Source: Hofstenia miamia
Lineage: Eukaryota; Xenacoelomorpha; Acoela
Assembly: GCA_004352715.1 (NCBI GenBank)
Contig: SCFE01000088.1
Location: 645,816-709,815 of the forward strand
Direction: 5' to 3'
DNA length: 64,000 nucleotides
This document shows, piece after piece, positions 10,440-21,109 of the stretch. The notes beneath the pieces were generated by a model. It was not told where the DNA came from and ran no database searches. It saw nothing but the letters and a program-made list of their open reading frames with translations. Within the stretch, counting starts at the first letter, position 1, and each line of letters opens with the position of its first letter. The position numbers were made by a program, and so were the translations under genes.

Positions 10440-13011
10440 CTAAAGTCCCTAGTACACAAGCGGCATTATGTTGAATAATTATCGATGTTATTGATTGATA
10501 CAGAAATTCTTTTGCTCGTTTATCGCCAGATATATTTACAAGTTTGTCTCCTAGATCTTTCAAAAAACTTTTCGTCGAAGGTCCGCAATTTCCTTGAGTA
10601 TCGAAAGCAAGGGGTTAGAACAAGTAGCCGCTATTGGATATTTCAGTATACTTTGCAGCTTTGCGTTCCTCGGCCTCTTTGATATGATTAACGTCCCGAC
10701 AAATGCGACTAGGCGCCAGTGAATCCACAACGGTGACGTCCCACACGAGAGATTGTCCGCGAGACCAGGGTATTAAGGTCATTCCGTCTGGTTGTTTCCC
10801 ATCGCTCCAGCCAATCATTTTGAAAAGGTGAGTCACAGGGTTAAACAGTGGAGGTCACTTGGTTTTGCAATGCACGGACGGCTGAATTAGAATAAATGTC
10901 GGGAAGTGACTTGCCATGGAATATATTGCTTATTAGCTTGAAAGATCCAGTCACAGACGCTAAATAAGCTGAAGGAGCAATATTTACAACGGAGGGGATG
11001 CCCATTCCACTAAGACGTACGGGTAGCTGTATTTGCATGGAGGCGAGAGAATTTAACCCAATGTTGCATGTCTTTTTCAAACATTCAATTAGACATTGAT
11101 CAAATTTAATTAAAATTTCCTTTTTAAGAAAACAAGGAGCAGTCCTAAAAAAATAGGTCATCTTAGGCACATGCAAACAATTTTTTAAAAGAAAAAAAGC
11201 ATAATGTGTGTCAATTTTTTTCAAATTTTTAGCCATGTTAGAGAAAGTATTAAGTTTCTCTGATAAACATTTCTCAACAGCTTGTCTCCAATTGGTGCCC
11301 CAAGGATAACTAAGTCCTATATTTCGGTTTCACTTAGGCCAGGGCATATTTCGTCGAATTCTTGCATGATTTTTTTCTTTTTTACATTAACAGGTGAACC
11401 TAAAAAGGCAATTTCACACTTGCTAGGGTTAACAGATAGACCAATTTTTTCCGCTTCCGTTTTGAGATAACTGTACGTAGCAATGACTTTCTGATAATTG
11501 TCTGCAAAGTTGCCGTCATCAAGGTAGCAAACGTTTAAATCACAAGAAAAATTTTGTATAATAGGATTTATTATATCCGAAAAAGAGGAGGACCTTCAGG
11601 ATCTCCTTGCTGAGCTCCTACACTAGATAAAATTATTTGATCACCGAAAAACAGGTATATGAATTTTGCTCATAAGCATTGTTTGTATAATTAAAAATAG
11701 CAGGATACTTTTCGTAAATGGTTAGCAGCAATTTTTCACGGTCAATACAATTAAAAGCATTTTTGAAATCAACTTTGAAAGGCACAAAATTATTGTCATC
11801 AATTGAGTTTATGTAATTCCGAACGGCTGATTCACATCCTTTCGGCACTCCATATCCAAGTTGCACATTCTTGTAGCTTGCAATACGTTCATTTTTTACT
11901 AAAAAGCCAGCACATTTAGACGCTAGGCGTCTGAAAGTGTTTCCCACGGCAATAGGTCGAACTCCTCCGTCCTTTTTNCATTTAGACGCTAGGCGTCTGA
12001 AAGTGTTTTCCACGGCAATAGGTCGAAGTCCTCCGTCCTTTTTATTCAAAGCAGTTAAATTAGCACCAAAAAACACTGGTGGCACACAAACAGGCACATT
12101 ATCATGAAGAATGATATTTACAAAATCAGTTAGTTTTTGTATCAAAATTGATGCTACTTCGCCATTTTTTTCGTGGATAAGATCTTTCAAAATTTGGGGC
12201 TTCAAGCCGTCAGGGCCACCTGCAGAACCAGGAGGAGAAGAGTTAATATAATTTTTAACAGCCCCAAAATTTATTTCTGCAGAAGTTTCTAAATTTTTAA
12301 AAACCCTAACTGAATTTTTTTGAGAGTGCTTACTGAGGAGCTTTTTGTAAAAACATCCACGTTACACTCAGCAACAGAATCATCACTGCTAATAATACGA
12401 ACAGCCCCTTTAATATCACCACTTTCAATTTTGTTTGAAATCAGTCGATTTTGCGAAATATTTTTTGATTTCTTTGGCTTATATTTGTTTAAAGTTTCAT
12501 TAACATCCACAGAGAAGGTGAAATTCTTTATTCTTTTATTCAAAATATTAGTTAAATTTGCTTTATTTTTTCCGGAACGCTCGGGTAATTTCAGTACCTT
12601 CTTAGATAAAGACATTAACTTTTGCCAATGTTCCTCAGAGTCGGGTGTTTTCAAAATATCGTTTAGGCATTTTATGAAAAGTTCAGCCAGGCATTTCCGA
12701 GAACCTTTTGGTACTCTATTTAAGGTGGGCACACGGGGTTTTATGAAGGTCAAAACATTGTTATTAATATTTCGTTCAGAAATACTTAGCTTTGTAAGAT
12801 GTGTTATCAGAGAGAGATCAGATAATTGCTGTGTGAGTCCCGTACTGCTCAGATCCAATGTTGGATTGGCTGTGTGACTCCCGTACTGCCCATAACTCAT
12901 CTTTGTAGGATGTGTTGTCGGAGAGAGATCGGATAACTGCTGTGTTACATTATCATCCCTGCTTATTCTCTTTATAAAATTTCCATTTTCATCTAAACCA
13001 ATTATTTCTTT
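10440..13011 (-). mobile_element. non-LTR retroelement, decayed RT ORF
   Basis: Minus-strand coding matter runs from about 13011 to 10440 with a few frameshifts. In order: an N-terminal region with RVPKGSRKCLAELF (family pattern IPKG-R), RT motifs LNKKDGGLRPIAVENTFRRL, LGYGVPKGCESAVRNYI, FKVDFKNAFNCIDREKL, the palm motif CYLDDGNF near 11530, a thumb region ending about 10841, and a C-terminal segment KQPDGMTLIPWSRGQSLVWD followed by VTVVDSLAPS. The PDG...WDVT arrangement resembles the PD-(D/E)xK motif of restriction-like endonucleases in early-branching LINEs; that is inference. The protein ends near NAACVLGT. A frameshift near 11633, a duplicated 65-base segment at 11913-12043 and the insertion at 13014 disable it. 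An in-ORF tandem repeat of about 110 bases lies at 12795-12945. Confidence 0.8.
11913..12043. repeat. 65-base duplicate around a single N
   Basis: 11913-11977 and 11979-12043 are near-identical (a few substitutions) and are separated by one N at 11978. In the protein this doubles the KKDGG-RPIAV-NTFRRLASK motif. Because this is a conserved RT motif found once in relatives, an unmerged contig overlap is far more likely than a biological duplication. Confidence 0.85.
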
Positions 13012-13014
13012 TTT

Positions 13015-13416
13015 TTAAAATTTTCTGATTGTTATTCTATTAAATCAACGTTTAATAACAAGCATCAAATAATGAACACATAAGTACAAATGAGTTTCAA
13101 AAAAAGCGCATGTAAAAACCAATATCAAGAGGCTTTGTTTTCTACAGGAATATATGAGGCAACTTCATATTCATCAGTTAATTCCACAATGCTAACATTA
13201 AAACGATCTTAAACTTGATTTAAAATCACAGCATCTTCAGGCTAGAAACGAATGTGATTGGCAATCATTTACTACAATAACTACCGACACATGCAACCCC
13301 TTTTTAGCCAAATATGTCTTCTATACTTCTTTTCTCATCAGAAAACCACTGAATGTTATCCGCGATCAAATGTCGATTAGCACAACCTGAACAAGTCGCA
13401 ATGACAACACCTTCGA
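13015..13416 (-). mobile_element. 5'-truncated retroelement tail with DNLZ exon, copy B
   Basis: From 13416 to 13043 this repeats copy A (10006-10382) with scattered differences, including [20 protein letters not shown] and the same one-base frameshift and later stop. It is flanked by the 16-base direct repeat CAATTATTTCTTTTTT at 12999-13014 and 13417-13432. On the minus strand its 3' side reaches the duplication through a short A run (13011-13020 region). Joining the flanks restores an open reading frame [16 protein letters not shown] in the host element. All this indicates a target-primed insertion of only the DNLZ-bearing 3' end into the ORF of a sister element. Confidence 0.75.
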
Positions 13417-13432
13417 CAATTATTTCTTTTTT

Positions 13433-14135
13433 GTTTTCATATTTATTCTATATCATAGCTATCTTTTGTGATGTAAAGATTTTCAAACCATATAAGTTCC
13501 CACCAATCATCTTGTTGATGAATTTCACATCATTTGAGGATCTCAACAGAGCACTGTGGTAAAATCAATGCCCTGAAGACCTAGAGATCTTGCTGAAAGT
13601 TAGGAGTATGTGTGTAAAATATAGAAAATGAGTTATAAAAACTTATAATTGTCATCTAATAAAAGATTTTTAGCATTATGCAAGTTTGTTCACTGAATGT
13701 TTTGCTTACTTTTATGCCTGCTGCAATAAAAATCTATTTTACACATTTGGTAATATAGGTGATCTGCAACAACCGTAACAACAAGCATTACAATTCACTC
13801 CACACCATGTGAGGGATTTTGCTCCAATGCACAAGCCAGAAACGAAATCAAAATTAACTAGTGTTGATGCATAAAGCATATATAACAGAACTAGGGTGGG
13901 AAACAGTAAAAAAATGTGTAATTCCACTGATCTCTATTGCTTATATACATGTATGTTGGTTTCTATAACTCCAGTAACAAAGCCGTTTAAGTTTCTACTA
14001 ATTTTTTTGAGGAAAATAAAAATCCACAAGCCCTGAATCAATGAATCATATTTATTTACATTATTCAGATATTTCTTAAAATTTGAAGTAAAATTTTAAG
14101 TCCGATTCGTGGCAAGCTATCGACGATAAACAAGC
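13433..14135. other. no supportable gene
   Basis: The first 130 bases remain open in the retroelement frame on the minus strand, except for one TAG just before the insertion site, and may be more of its 5' region. Beyond that I see only AT-rich sequence. Confidence 0.35.
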
Positions 14136-14375
14136 TTAACCCTTTCACTGCGTTTCATGAATTTTCAGAAATTCTCAAAAAATGTCATTTTGACACAAAA
14201 AAATGAAAATCAATTTTTTCTTAAAAAAACACTATTATACTGAATTACATGGAATTACACCAGATTTTGAACATTTTATGAGAAAAAACAAGAGAGATGT
14301 GGACTGAAGTCAAATTTCGCAGTCAGACAATGTTGGCCGTGTGACTAAAGTCAAATTTCGCAGTAAAAGAGTTAA
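14136..14375. mobile_element. piggyBac-type MITE
   Basis: Bounded by TTAA on both sides (14136-14139 and 14372-14375). The ends read TTAACCCTTTCACTGCG and, reverse-complemented, TTAACTCTTTTACTGCG. A subterminal motif AAGTCAAATTTCGCAGT is present twice at the right end. TTAA duplication with a CCCTTT-like end is diagnostic of piggyBac; the 240-base size and lack of coding make it a non-autonomous derivative. Confidence 0.8.
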
Positions 14376-14529
14376 AGAACTACTGAATTGGAAAATGTAA
14401 CTCAAACAAATAAAAAGGCTCTTTTAAGAGCCAACAAAACATCAAAAGTCCATTACTATCAAATTCTTTCCGTAAAATTTGCTTATTATTGCCGTAAATA
14501 TGCAAATTAGGTATCTTCGCGAGATGTTT

Positions 14530-14622
14530 TTCAAGTGTTTCCGTAGATAAGCCGCACCCCCACTTTGGGAACAATTCCTCGTGGAAAAAGGTGCGGCTTA
14601 TACACGGGTAAATACGGTACAT
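14530..14622. repeat. GCGGCTTAT inverted-repeat transposon end
   Basis: Contains TAAGCCGCACCCCC facing GTGCGGCTTATACACGGGTA and ends in AAATACGGTAC. This GCGGCTTATxxACGG motif is a widespread terminal sequence of DNA transposons in animal genomes. The full element is not delimited. Confidence 0.4.
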
Positions 14623-14756
14623 AAGCGTTCCATAAAATTTGATTGTTAACTAATTTATTTGTATTAGCTTAGTTTGCCTTCAAAATAAAGCCTAATCATT
14701 TACTATTTCTTTAATACTAACAATTCATATTCTATTTTATTTGTAGTTTTTTGCGG

Positions 14757-14826
14757 AGAGGTGGGAGGTCTAGTTAAAAAAATTAGAGGAAAGGGGCCCA
14801 CGGGTAAAAAAGGCGGAGAACCACTG
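14757..14826 (-). mobile_element. hAT-type transposon end
   Basis: The segment ends GAGAACCACTG; its reverse complement CAGTGGTTCTC is the classic hAT (Charlie-like) terminal sequence, followed inward by GC-rich sequence. No opposite end was identified. Confidence 0.45.
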
Positions 14827-14829
14827 ATC

Positions 14830-16149
14830 TAAAGTAAAATTTTTTAGTGGGTTTTGACAAATATTTGATGTCATTATGTGAATTGCATTGATTTGGGCCG
14901 TTGTCGAAATGTTCCAGAAAAAACTACTGTTAGACTATCAATGTTAGACGAAGGAAAGAGGAAAACTAGAAGAAATATATTGATAAAAACATAATCCTGA
15001 TTAAAATAATCTATTATAAAATCCATTAATAGAACATTGCACAATTCGATAAGTATTCATAAACAAAATTTCAACAAACGACCACTGAGAATATTTACAA
15101 TTCAACTAACACTAGAATGTTTGCGAATTTGTTGAAAATTTGTAATAAATATAGTTGCAAGGTGACATCCGAAAGTACTACGAAATCTTTGATGAATCTA
15201 AAAAGAAATAAGCTCAACATTATAATAAGCAATACAGTAAAACAATGTTATCATGACAAGCGAAAAATGTAAAATTTGTCTGTAAAACAAACCCTTCCAA
15301 CGCCACTTAAACAGCAAGATTGTTAAATCAAAGCTCTTTGAGCTGAGTAGACCGGCTTGTGAGACAAAGCAAATCGACAAGTAAACAGATAAATTGTCAA
15401 TGCCTATCGCAATAGTCAGCAACAGCTTATGATAAGTTTCAATTTAAGCTACTAGACTTGCAGTCCGAAATTAAGTTGAAACAGCCATTTCAAAGTGAAG
15501 GTATTCTCGAATTTTGAAGCAGAATTATCCCAACTTGATGTACAATGTCCTTAAAACCTTGAAATTTGGGTCAACATAAATATACAAAGCACTTTTTTTT
15601 AGAAAAATTGTCAAAATAAAAATCATTATCTGACAACAATCTGAAACAGCTTCTACATAATACATCCTCTAGTATTACACCTCGTTTTCACGCACTTGTA
15701 GAAAATCAAATTCAGTGTCAAATTTCATATTAACATTTTTTCTATTTTCTTGTAAATTGTTACTTTCTTGAATAAAGTTTTTTATAACTAGACTGGGTTT
15801 TCATGCGGCTCTCTGCAATTATTAGACTTGAAATTTGGCTCTACTAAAAAAAACAAACCGTTTCTTTATTGACTGTACCTGTTCTAACAATAATTGAAAA
15901 TCACGTTAATAATAATTCGTTTTAAGTTTTTTTAATTTATGAATGAGTTCTGTTAGACGTCAGTACACACGAAATGACGTACACGAAACGTGCAAAATTT
16001 TGCCCAAATACACAATCCACGAAATACATGGTTTTTATATGTGCACGAAAATACATGCGCACAAAAATTATGAAATACACACCAGATACGCGAATAAGGC
16101 GACCCCGCCAATTGCCTGGCTGTTTCTGTCACACAGTATTTAGATGCCC
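14830..16149. other. no supportable gene
   Basis: AT-rich; short ORFs only. Around 15960-16090 short CACGAAA and ATACA words recur irregularly, without forming a clear tandem array. Confidence 0.4.
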
Positions 16150-16294
16150 AAGGTGTATAAGAAAGCTCAACCATGAAAATTACAGGCAGGCGTTGTTAGC
16201 AAAAGTTGCTGAAGCGCTCAGGGGTGGAAACCTGCAGTTATCGGCTGGTGTAAAAGAGTTTAAAGGTGGTACTTCGAAAACAAGCTGGTGTTAA
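16150..16294 (+). pseudogene. psq/pogo-type helix-turn-helix fragment
   Basis: The frame reading NYRQALLAKVAEALRGGNLQ then LSAGVKEFKGGTSKTSW resembles the N-terminal psq helix-turn-helix of pogo/Tigger-like transposases and related DNA-binding proteins (pattern AL-AVEAVR-GN-S---AA--FGVP-STL). The core GVPKSTL is degraded to GGTSKTS. It is short, isolated and followed by a stop, so I call it a relic. Confidence 0.45.
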
Positions 16295-16849
16295 ACCTGC
16301 CAAAGAATATTTCTCCAGCTAATGACAACCTCTAAAGGAAGTCAGAGTAAATAAATTTTTTATCGAAATTGTAAAACTTGGCCCCATTTGAATTTAGAAT
16401 TGTGATAAAGCAGCTAAATTTACAATACGCTCGAATGTTATTTAAAACAGTCTCTGTGCTTTGAATGTCTACGTCAAGTTTTAGGGAGCCGATTCTTAGA
16501 ACATAAAAAACAGATATGCTACTTAATTAGTGCTATTTTCTTTCTAGCTTACAATGATAAATCAACAAATTTTTCATAAAAAATTGAAAAATTTAAAATC
16601 TAGGATCGTGAAATGCATTTTTAGAATCTATTTTCTCAGTATTTTCAAAAAATTTTCGCGGGGCTTTGCCCCGGATTGGGTAATGACGTATGCTCCTGAC
16701 ATATTATAGTGAAGCGGAAGGAAAACATTGAATAGTCAAAAATCATTATGAAAAACGTGAAACATATTCCCATTTTAAGGCTTTTTTGTGCATATTTTCA
16801 AAAATTACCTTAATCTGCAAATCTTTGCAAATTGATAATTAAGGTATAT

Positions 16850-18693
16850 TTAACCCTTTGAGGCCCAATGTCCACATATGAGGACAGATAATTAATGGAT
16901 GTGCATTATTACTACATAGCTTGTATTCTTTCCATATAAGCCTGGTGTCCTTATTTGAGGACTGATAAATAACTAAATAGCCCCACCACTTACAGGTTTC
17001 AGCTNCTTTCAATCCATGGTTTGAAAATATTTCTTGCAATAAACATTATATTGACTTACCTTAAGTATCCAAGGCTTAGATGTTATTGGAGTTCTAATTC
17101 TGCAATGAACTTAAGCATTGTATCAAACCACATGTCCAGAAACACTTTTGAAAAAATCAAAAGGTATATTCATTTTGCCAACAATGATGACAAACCCGAT
17201 GATTGTGAAGATCGTTATTACAAACTGAGACCTGTGCTGGACGCGTTGTCAAAGACATTTGCAGAAAGTGCCATCCCTGGAGAGCACCAATCGGTTGATG
17301 AGATGTTGATTCCTTTCAAAGGACGATCAACACTGAAACAATATCTACCAAAGAAACCTAAGAAGTGGGGATTTAAATTCTGGGGCAGAGCTGATGTTTG
17401 TGGATATCTTCATCAGTTTGAAGCGTATCAAGGTAAAAGTGGTGGTCGTGGAAAACCATCCCCACTTGGGGTTGGTGGGGATGTAGTTGTGCGCCTTACA
17501 GAGGATCTACAAGGCAAGAATCACAAGGTATTTACTGATAGATTCTTTTCATCTGTACCACTCTTTGAAGCATTGGAGAAGAATAAAATTTATGCTGTTG
17601 GGACATGCGATGTTAATCGTTTGCGCGGAGGAAAGGATTACCTGAAAGCAGAGAAGGACTTGAAGAAAGAGGAACGTGGCTCAATGACTTATGCTTCAAC
17701 TGAAAAAGTTACTGTTGTTCGATGGTATGACAACAGGTCGGTGGTTTTGTTGTCAAACTTTGCAGGGGTTGAGCCAACAGACAACGCTAAACGCTGGTGT
17801 AAAAAAGAAAAGAAGGATATTTTAGTTCCACGACCCCATGTTGTGAAGCTGTACAACAAATACATGGGGGGAGTGGACCTTGTAGATTACATGGTTGCCA
17901 TATATCGCCACACACTGAAAAACAAACGGTGGTACATGCGAATTTTCTACCACATGCTAAATGTAGCAATTTCCAATGGCTGGATGCTGTATCGCAACAT
18001 GCTAGGCGATAAGCAGGCAGAAGACTTGTTATCTTTCAAAAGTCAGATAGCCGAAGGATTGATTGCCACTGGCTTCGCAAAACTAAATGGCAGAAAGAGA
18101 AGATCAAATGACATCCCACCAGCAAAGAAACAAAGACCAGTAGCAAGATGCCCATCAGCTCTTCGATTTGATGGGGATGGTCATTGGCCAGAAAAAACAG
18201 ACAAGCCTAATGCAGCAAGATGTCATGACTCCAGGTGCACTAGGAAAACAAGATATCAATGCCTGAAATGCAGGGAACCACTTTGTCCGGAATGCTTCAA
18301 AAATTTCCATACAAAATTTTAGATATCCACAAACGCTGTGCATTGTATATATGACTAACTGTCCACCACCAAGTGTTGTTAAAACTGGATGTATATAGGC
18401 AAAATAAAAGAAAAAGGGAATATTCTGCCCATTTTACATACTGTTATTTCTTATTGGGCCTTAAGAATTAAGTTTTGTTTAAAATTATAATGTCCTCATT
18501 TGAGGACATTTGTACATTTTTTTATCACAGAGACCCAACGTCCACATATGAGGACATTTTTATGCTAATGAGACGAAAAATAATATCCGAAAAAAAAACA
18601 TACATATGTCTTTCTTATGATCTACAGAGTCAAATAATGTTTAAATAAGTTGAAAAAGTTGCTTATTTATTGTACTGGTCCAGAAAGGGTTAA
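16850..18693 (+). mobile_element. piggyBac transposon, nearly complete
   Basis: Bounded by TTAA at 16850-16853 and 18690-18693. The terminal repeats are TTAACCCTTTGAGGCCC on the left and, reverse-complemented, TTAACCCTTTCTGGACC on the right. Near both ends sit copies of an imperfect palindrome: TGTCCACATATGAGGACA at about 16869, CGTCCACATATGAGGACA at about 18539, and TGTCCTCATTTGAGGACA at about 18491; these probably bind the transposase. One internal ORF encodes a piggyBac transposase. The 5' part is only about 150 bases and contains a single N at 17005, so sequence encoding the N-terminus is probably missing. Confidence 0.9.
17006..18322 (+). CDS. piggyBac transposase, N-terminally incomplete
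   Basis: DDE-type cut-and-paste transposase of the DDE_Tnp_1_7 family. The frame is open from the N at 17005 and reads LKIFLAINIILTYLKYPRLR, which in family members lies well inside the protein, so roughly a hundred or more N-terminal residues are absent. The catalytic positions are all there: SVDEMLIPFKGR (first Asp), FTDRFFSS (second Asp) and NKYMGGVDLVDYM (third Asp and the partner Asp three residues on). The C-terminus carries a cysteine-rich zinc-binding domain (CHDSRC...CLKCREPLCPECFKNFH) that in relatives recognises the subterminal palindromes. No stop or frameshift interrupts it, suggesting recent activity. There is no credible ATG at the beginning; the first downstream in-frame ATG is at 17102. 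Confidence 0.9.
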   Translation, partial: LSIHGLKIFLAINIILTYLKYPRLRCYWSSNSAMNLSIVSNHMSRNTFEKIKRYIHFANNDDKPDDCEDRYYKLRPVLDALSKTFAESAIPGEHQSVDEMLIPFKGRSTLKQYLPKKPKKWGFKFWGRADVCGYLHQFEAYQGKSGGRGKPSPLGVGGDVVVRLTEDLQGKNHKVFTDRFFSSVPLFEALEKNKIYAVGTCDVNRLRGGKDYLKAEKDLKKEERGSMTYASTEKVTVVRWYDNRSVVLLSNFAGVEPTDNAKRWCKKEKKDILVPRPHVVKLYNKYMGGVDLVDYMVAIYRHTLKNKRWYMRIFYHMLNVAISNGWMLYRNMLGDKQAEDLLSFKSQIAEGLIATGFAKLNGRKRRSNDIPPAKKQRPVARCPSALRFDGDGHWPEKTDKPNAARCHDSRCTRKTRYQCLKCREPLCPECFKNFHTKF

Positions 18694-18729
18694 TCGAATT
18701 GATGTCATTTCTACTTTTTATCATATTGA

Positions 18730-19148
18730 ATGGAGTTCGAGTTAATTATTAATGATGAAAACAAATCAGCTTGTGAGGAGTTCTACAAATATGCCCTTAC
18801 TGATTACCATGGCTTTAACACAGAGATTGAGCTTTGGGCTTTCAACTGGAAAGACAAATCAATCGCACTCAGTGATGCTGTATCAGCACTCGATTCTGCC
18901 AACCCATCATTTTTTCCAAATATTGCTACGCTCCTTAAAATATTTGCTACCCTTCCAGTAACCACGTGTACAGCTGAACGGACATTTTCAGTTTTGCGTT
19001 TATTAAAGTCGTACTTGCGTTAATCTATGGGAAGCGAGCGGTTAACAGGCTTGGCCTCTTGTACATACACAAAACACTAAGTATGGACATAAATGATGTT
19101 ATTGATCGATTTGGTAGAAAAAATAGGCGATTAAATTCTACAGCATAG
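18730..19148 (+). pseudogene. hAT transposase C-terminal dimerisation domain, decayed
   Basis: Begins 37 bases after the piggyBac right end. The frame reads ATLLKIFATLPVTTCTAERT then FSVLRLLKSYLR, the signature hAT C-terminal (Dimer_Tnp_hAT) motif, followed by a stop where relatives read LRSTMG, then MGSERLTGLA, and after a frameshift LLYIHKTLSMDINDVIDRF. The family is the ZMYM1-like/TTF-type group. Only the C-terminal ~130 residues remain. piggyBac may have inserted into this older relic, but I could not recognise the other half before 16850. Confidence 0.8.
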
Positions 19149-21109
19149 TTTTACTTGGCATTATATTTACTTATATTATCATTTTACGCTAGAATTTTGT
19201 TGACGAAAATTGCCCAGTGTACCCCCATTCTAAAAATTGTAAAGCCGCGCCTGTTCAATCCCACATTTTTTTGATTGGAAATTTCGTCACCTGGCTGTTG
19301 ACTATTGCGTGATTAACAATATCATGGGTGTATCTGGCACTCTACTTTAGAAATCGTCTCCAGGCGATGGACACCCACTTCAAAATGAACTTCTAAAAAG
19401 TTTTTGGAGCTCCGAAGTTCGAACATTTTTAACAATGAGCGGCAAAGTTATGTTGCTGTCCACGACTTATCTCATCATTATGATGTTCAAATAGGACGAT
19501 GCCGATAAATGATTTGGATCAATTACAGCTTGTTTCTACTGCAAAATTCTAAAAGATTTCGCGACTTAGAGTGGTGCCGGTCTTTCAACTTCGAGTCGTG
19601 AAGGGAATGAGGAGTAAAATATTCATTTTTTGCTGTTTCCAAATACGCTTTCAAGCCTCAATATTACCCAATCAAAAATTTGGTGGCTATAGTAAAAATA
19701 CTTTAAGATAATATGTCGCAACTGTCATATATTGAAGTGGGTTTCCTGAGATATGCTTTTACGAAAAAATTCTTTCGTTAACACAAAAATGTAAAAATAG
19801 CCAAATTAACACAGACTCAATCTCAATTATGTCAAAAAAGCATATCAGTATTAATAAACAAATTTTCAAATTATATGGATTTGGGAGAGTGGAATTATAT
19901 CGTTTCTCGAACAAATTAATATGCACAGTGTGCTTTTATGACATTTATGGGGGAATAAATTTATGGCCTAATCCTAGTTTGACAAAAGAGTTAAAATAGG
20001 ATAAGCGTATTTTATTAAATACAACATCCTAATCCAATTTGCTTAAAGACAACTTCGGACAAGTTAAAGCTAATGCTCCATTCTAAAAGAATTCGTAATC
20101 GTAGCTTTAATTCGGCTTCTCGACTTGACGGAATGTTCACCTAAAACCACCATGAAAAAAACATTTTGACTCATGGAAAAGGTCCATGGAAATGTAGATA
20201 TATATGTGCTATAATTGAACAGAAAACTTTTAATGATAAAACAATAACCAATGCTAATTTTATAGTCCGCATATTTAACATTTTTAAGAACGTAAGGCTA
20301 TTTGAAGGTCATAGATTTGCTTTTTGAAATATTTCAATGCTCAATCGCTATGAAAAACTTGATTTTCCAGTTGTAAGAATAATAACACCGAGTAAAAACC
20401 GAGTGATTTGCTAACTTTGCTTTCAAAAATGGCAACACTCGATTACAATTATTTGTGAAATTTCTGCTGAAACTTTTGGGAAAAACTACACCCTACAAAC
20501 CTAATTTAGGGTAAGAATTTCAGGAATTGCTAAAGTTGCTGAAATTCTCAATGCAACCACGAAAATAATGGTTTAATGCTGCCATGTCATAATTTTTTCT
20601 AAAATCCGAAAATACATTTTTATTGTGATTCAGTAAAATGTGCAGCATCGAAATTCATTTTGGAAAATAAACGCTCCTACCAGCAAAACAATGAAATTTG
20701 GAACAAACATTAAGCAGTTATCTCTATTATTGCATATCATACAGCTATCAAAAGCGAATATCCAAGGCAATTGGCGTTGATCCTAGATGTCAAGTGGAAG
20801 GTTCCGCATTTTTACTCTCCATTATTCTTTTCGAAAATAAATATTCGTTTAATGGGCCAAAAACAGATTTCGCATAAATGCATGGTGATTTTTAACAAAA
20901 TAGATATTCAACCAACCAACTTAGAAATCTAGTAACAGTAATTACATATATAATTGACAGACAACTAAAATTGAATAACGCAAACTTTCTGTGCATTAAT
21001 AGCTCATAGTGAAAGAGACGTCTAACGTCATTGCAAAGTTCATATTAGTAGAAATTAAATTCTAAAAGCTATTTCTCATTTAATATGTTTGCAAAAATAG
21101 GGAACTTAC
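19149..21109. other. no gene recognised; expected to hold PIP5K 3' exon(s)
   Basis: The PIP5K gene on the minus strand leaves exon 21110-21190 with an open phase-1 splice donor, so at least one more exon lies at a lower coordinate. I searched this interval and found no convincing acceptor plus coding run; PIP5K C-termini are poorly conserved. No other gene is visible. Confidence 0.4.

Noticed and set aside
12320-12877. 185-codon plus-strand ORF
   Set aside because: Antisense shadow of the retroelement N-terminal region, which has the family motifs on the minus strand.
13739-13927. 62-codon cysteine-rich minus-strand ORF
   Set aside because: No signal of conservation, no splice context; likely chance.
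15943-16294. Overlapping ORFs on both strands with CACGAAA words
   Set aside because: No tandem order and no family match except the short psq-like piece kept as a relic.
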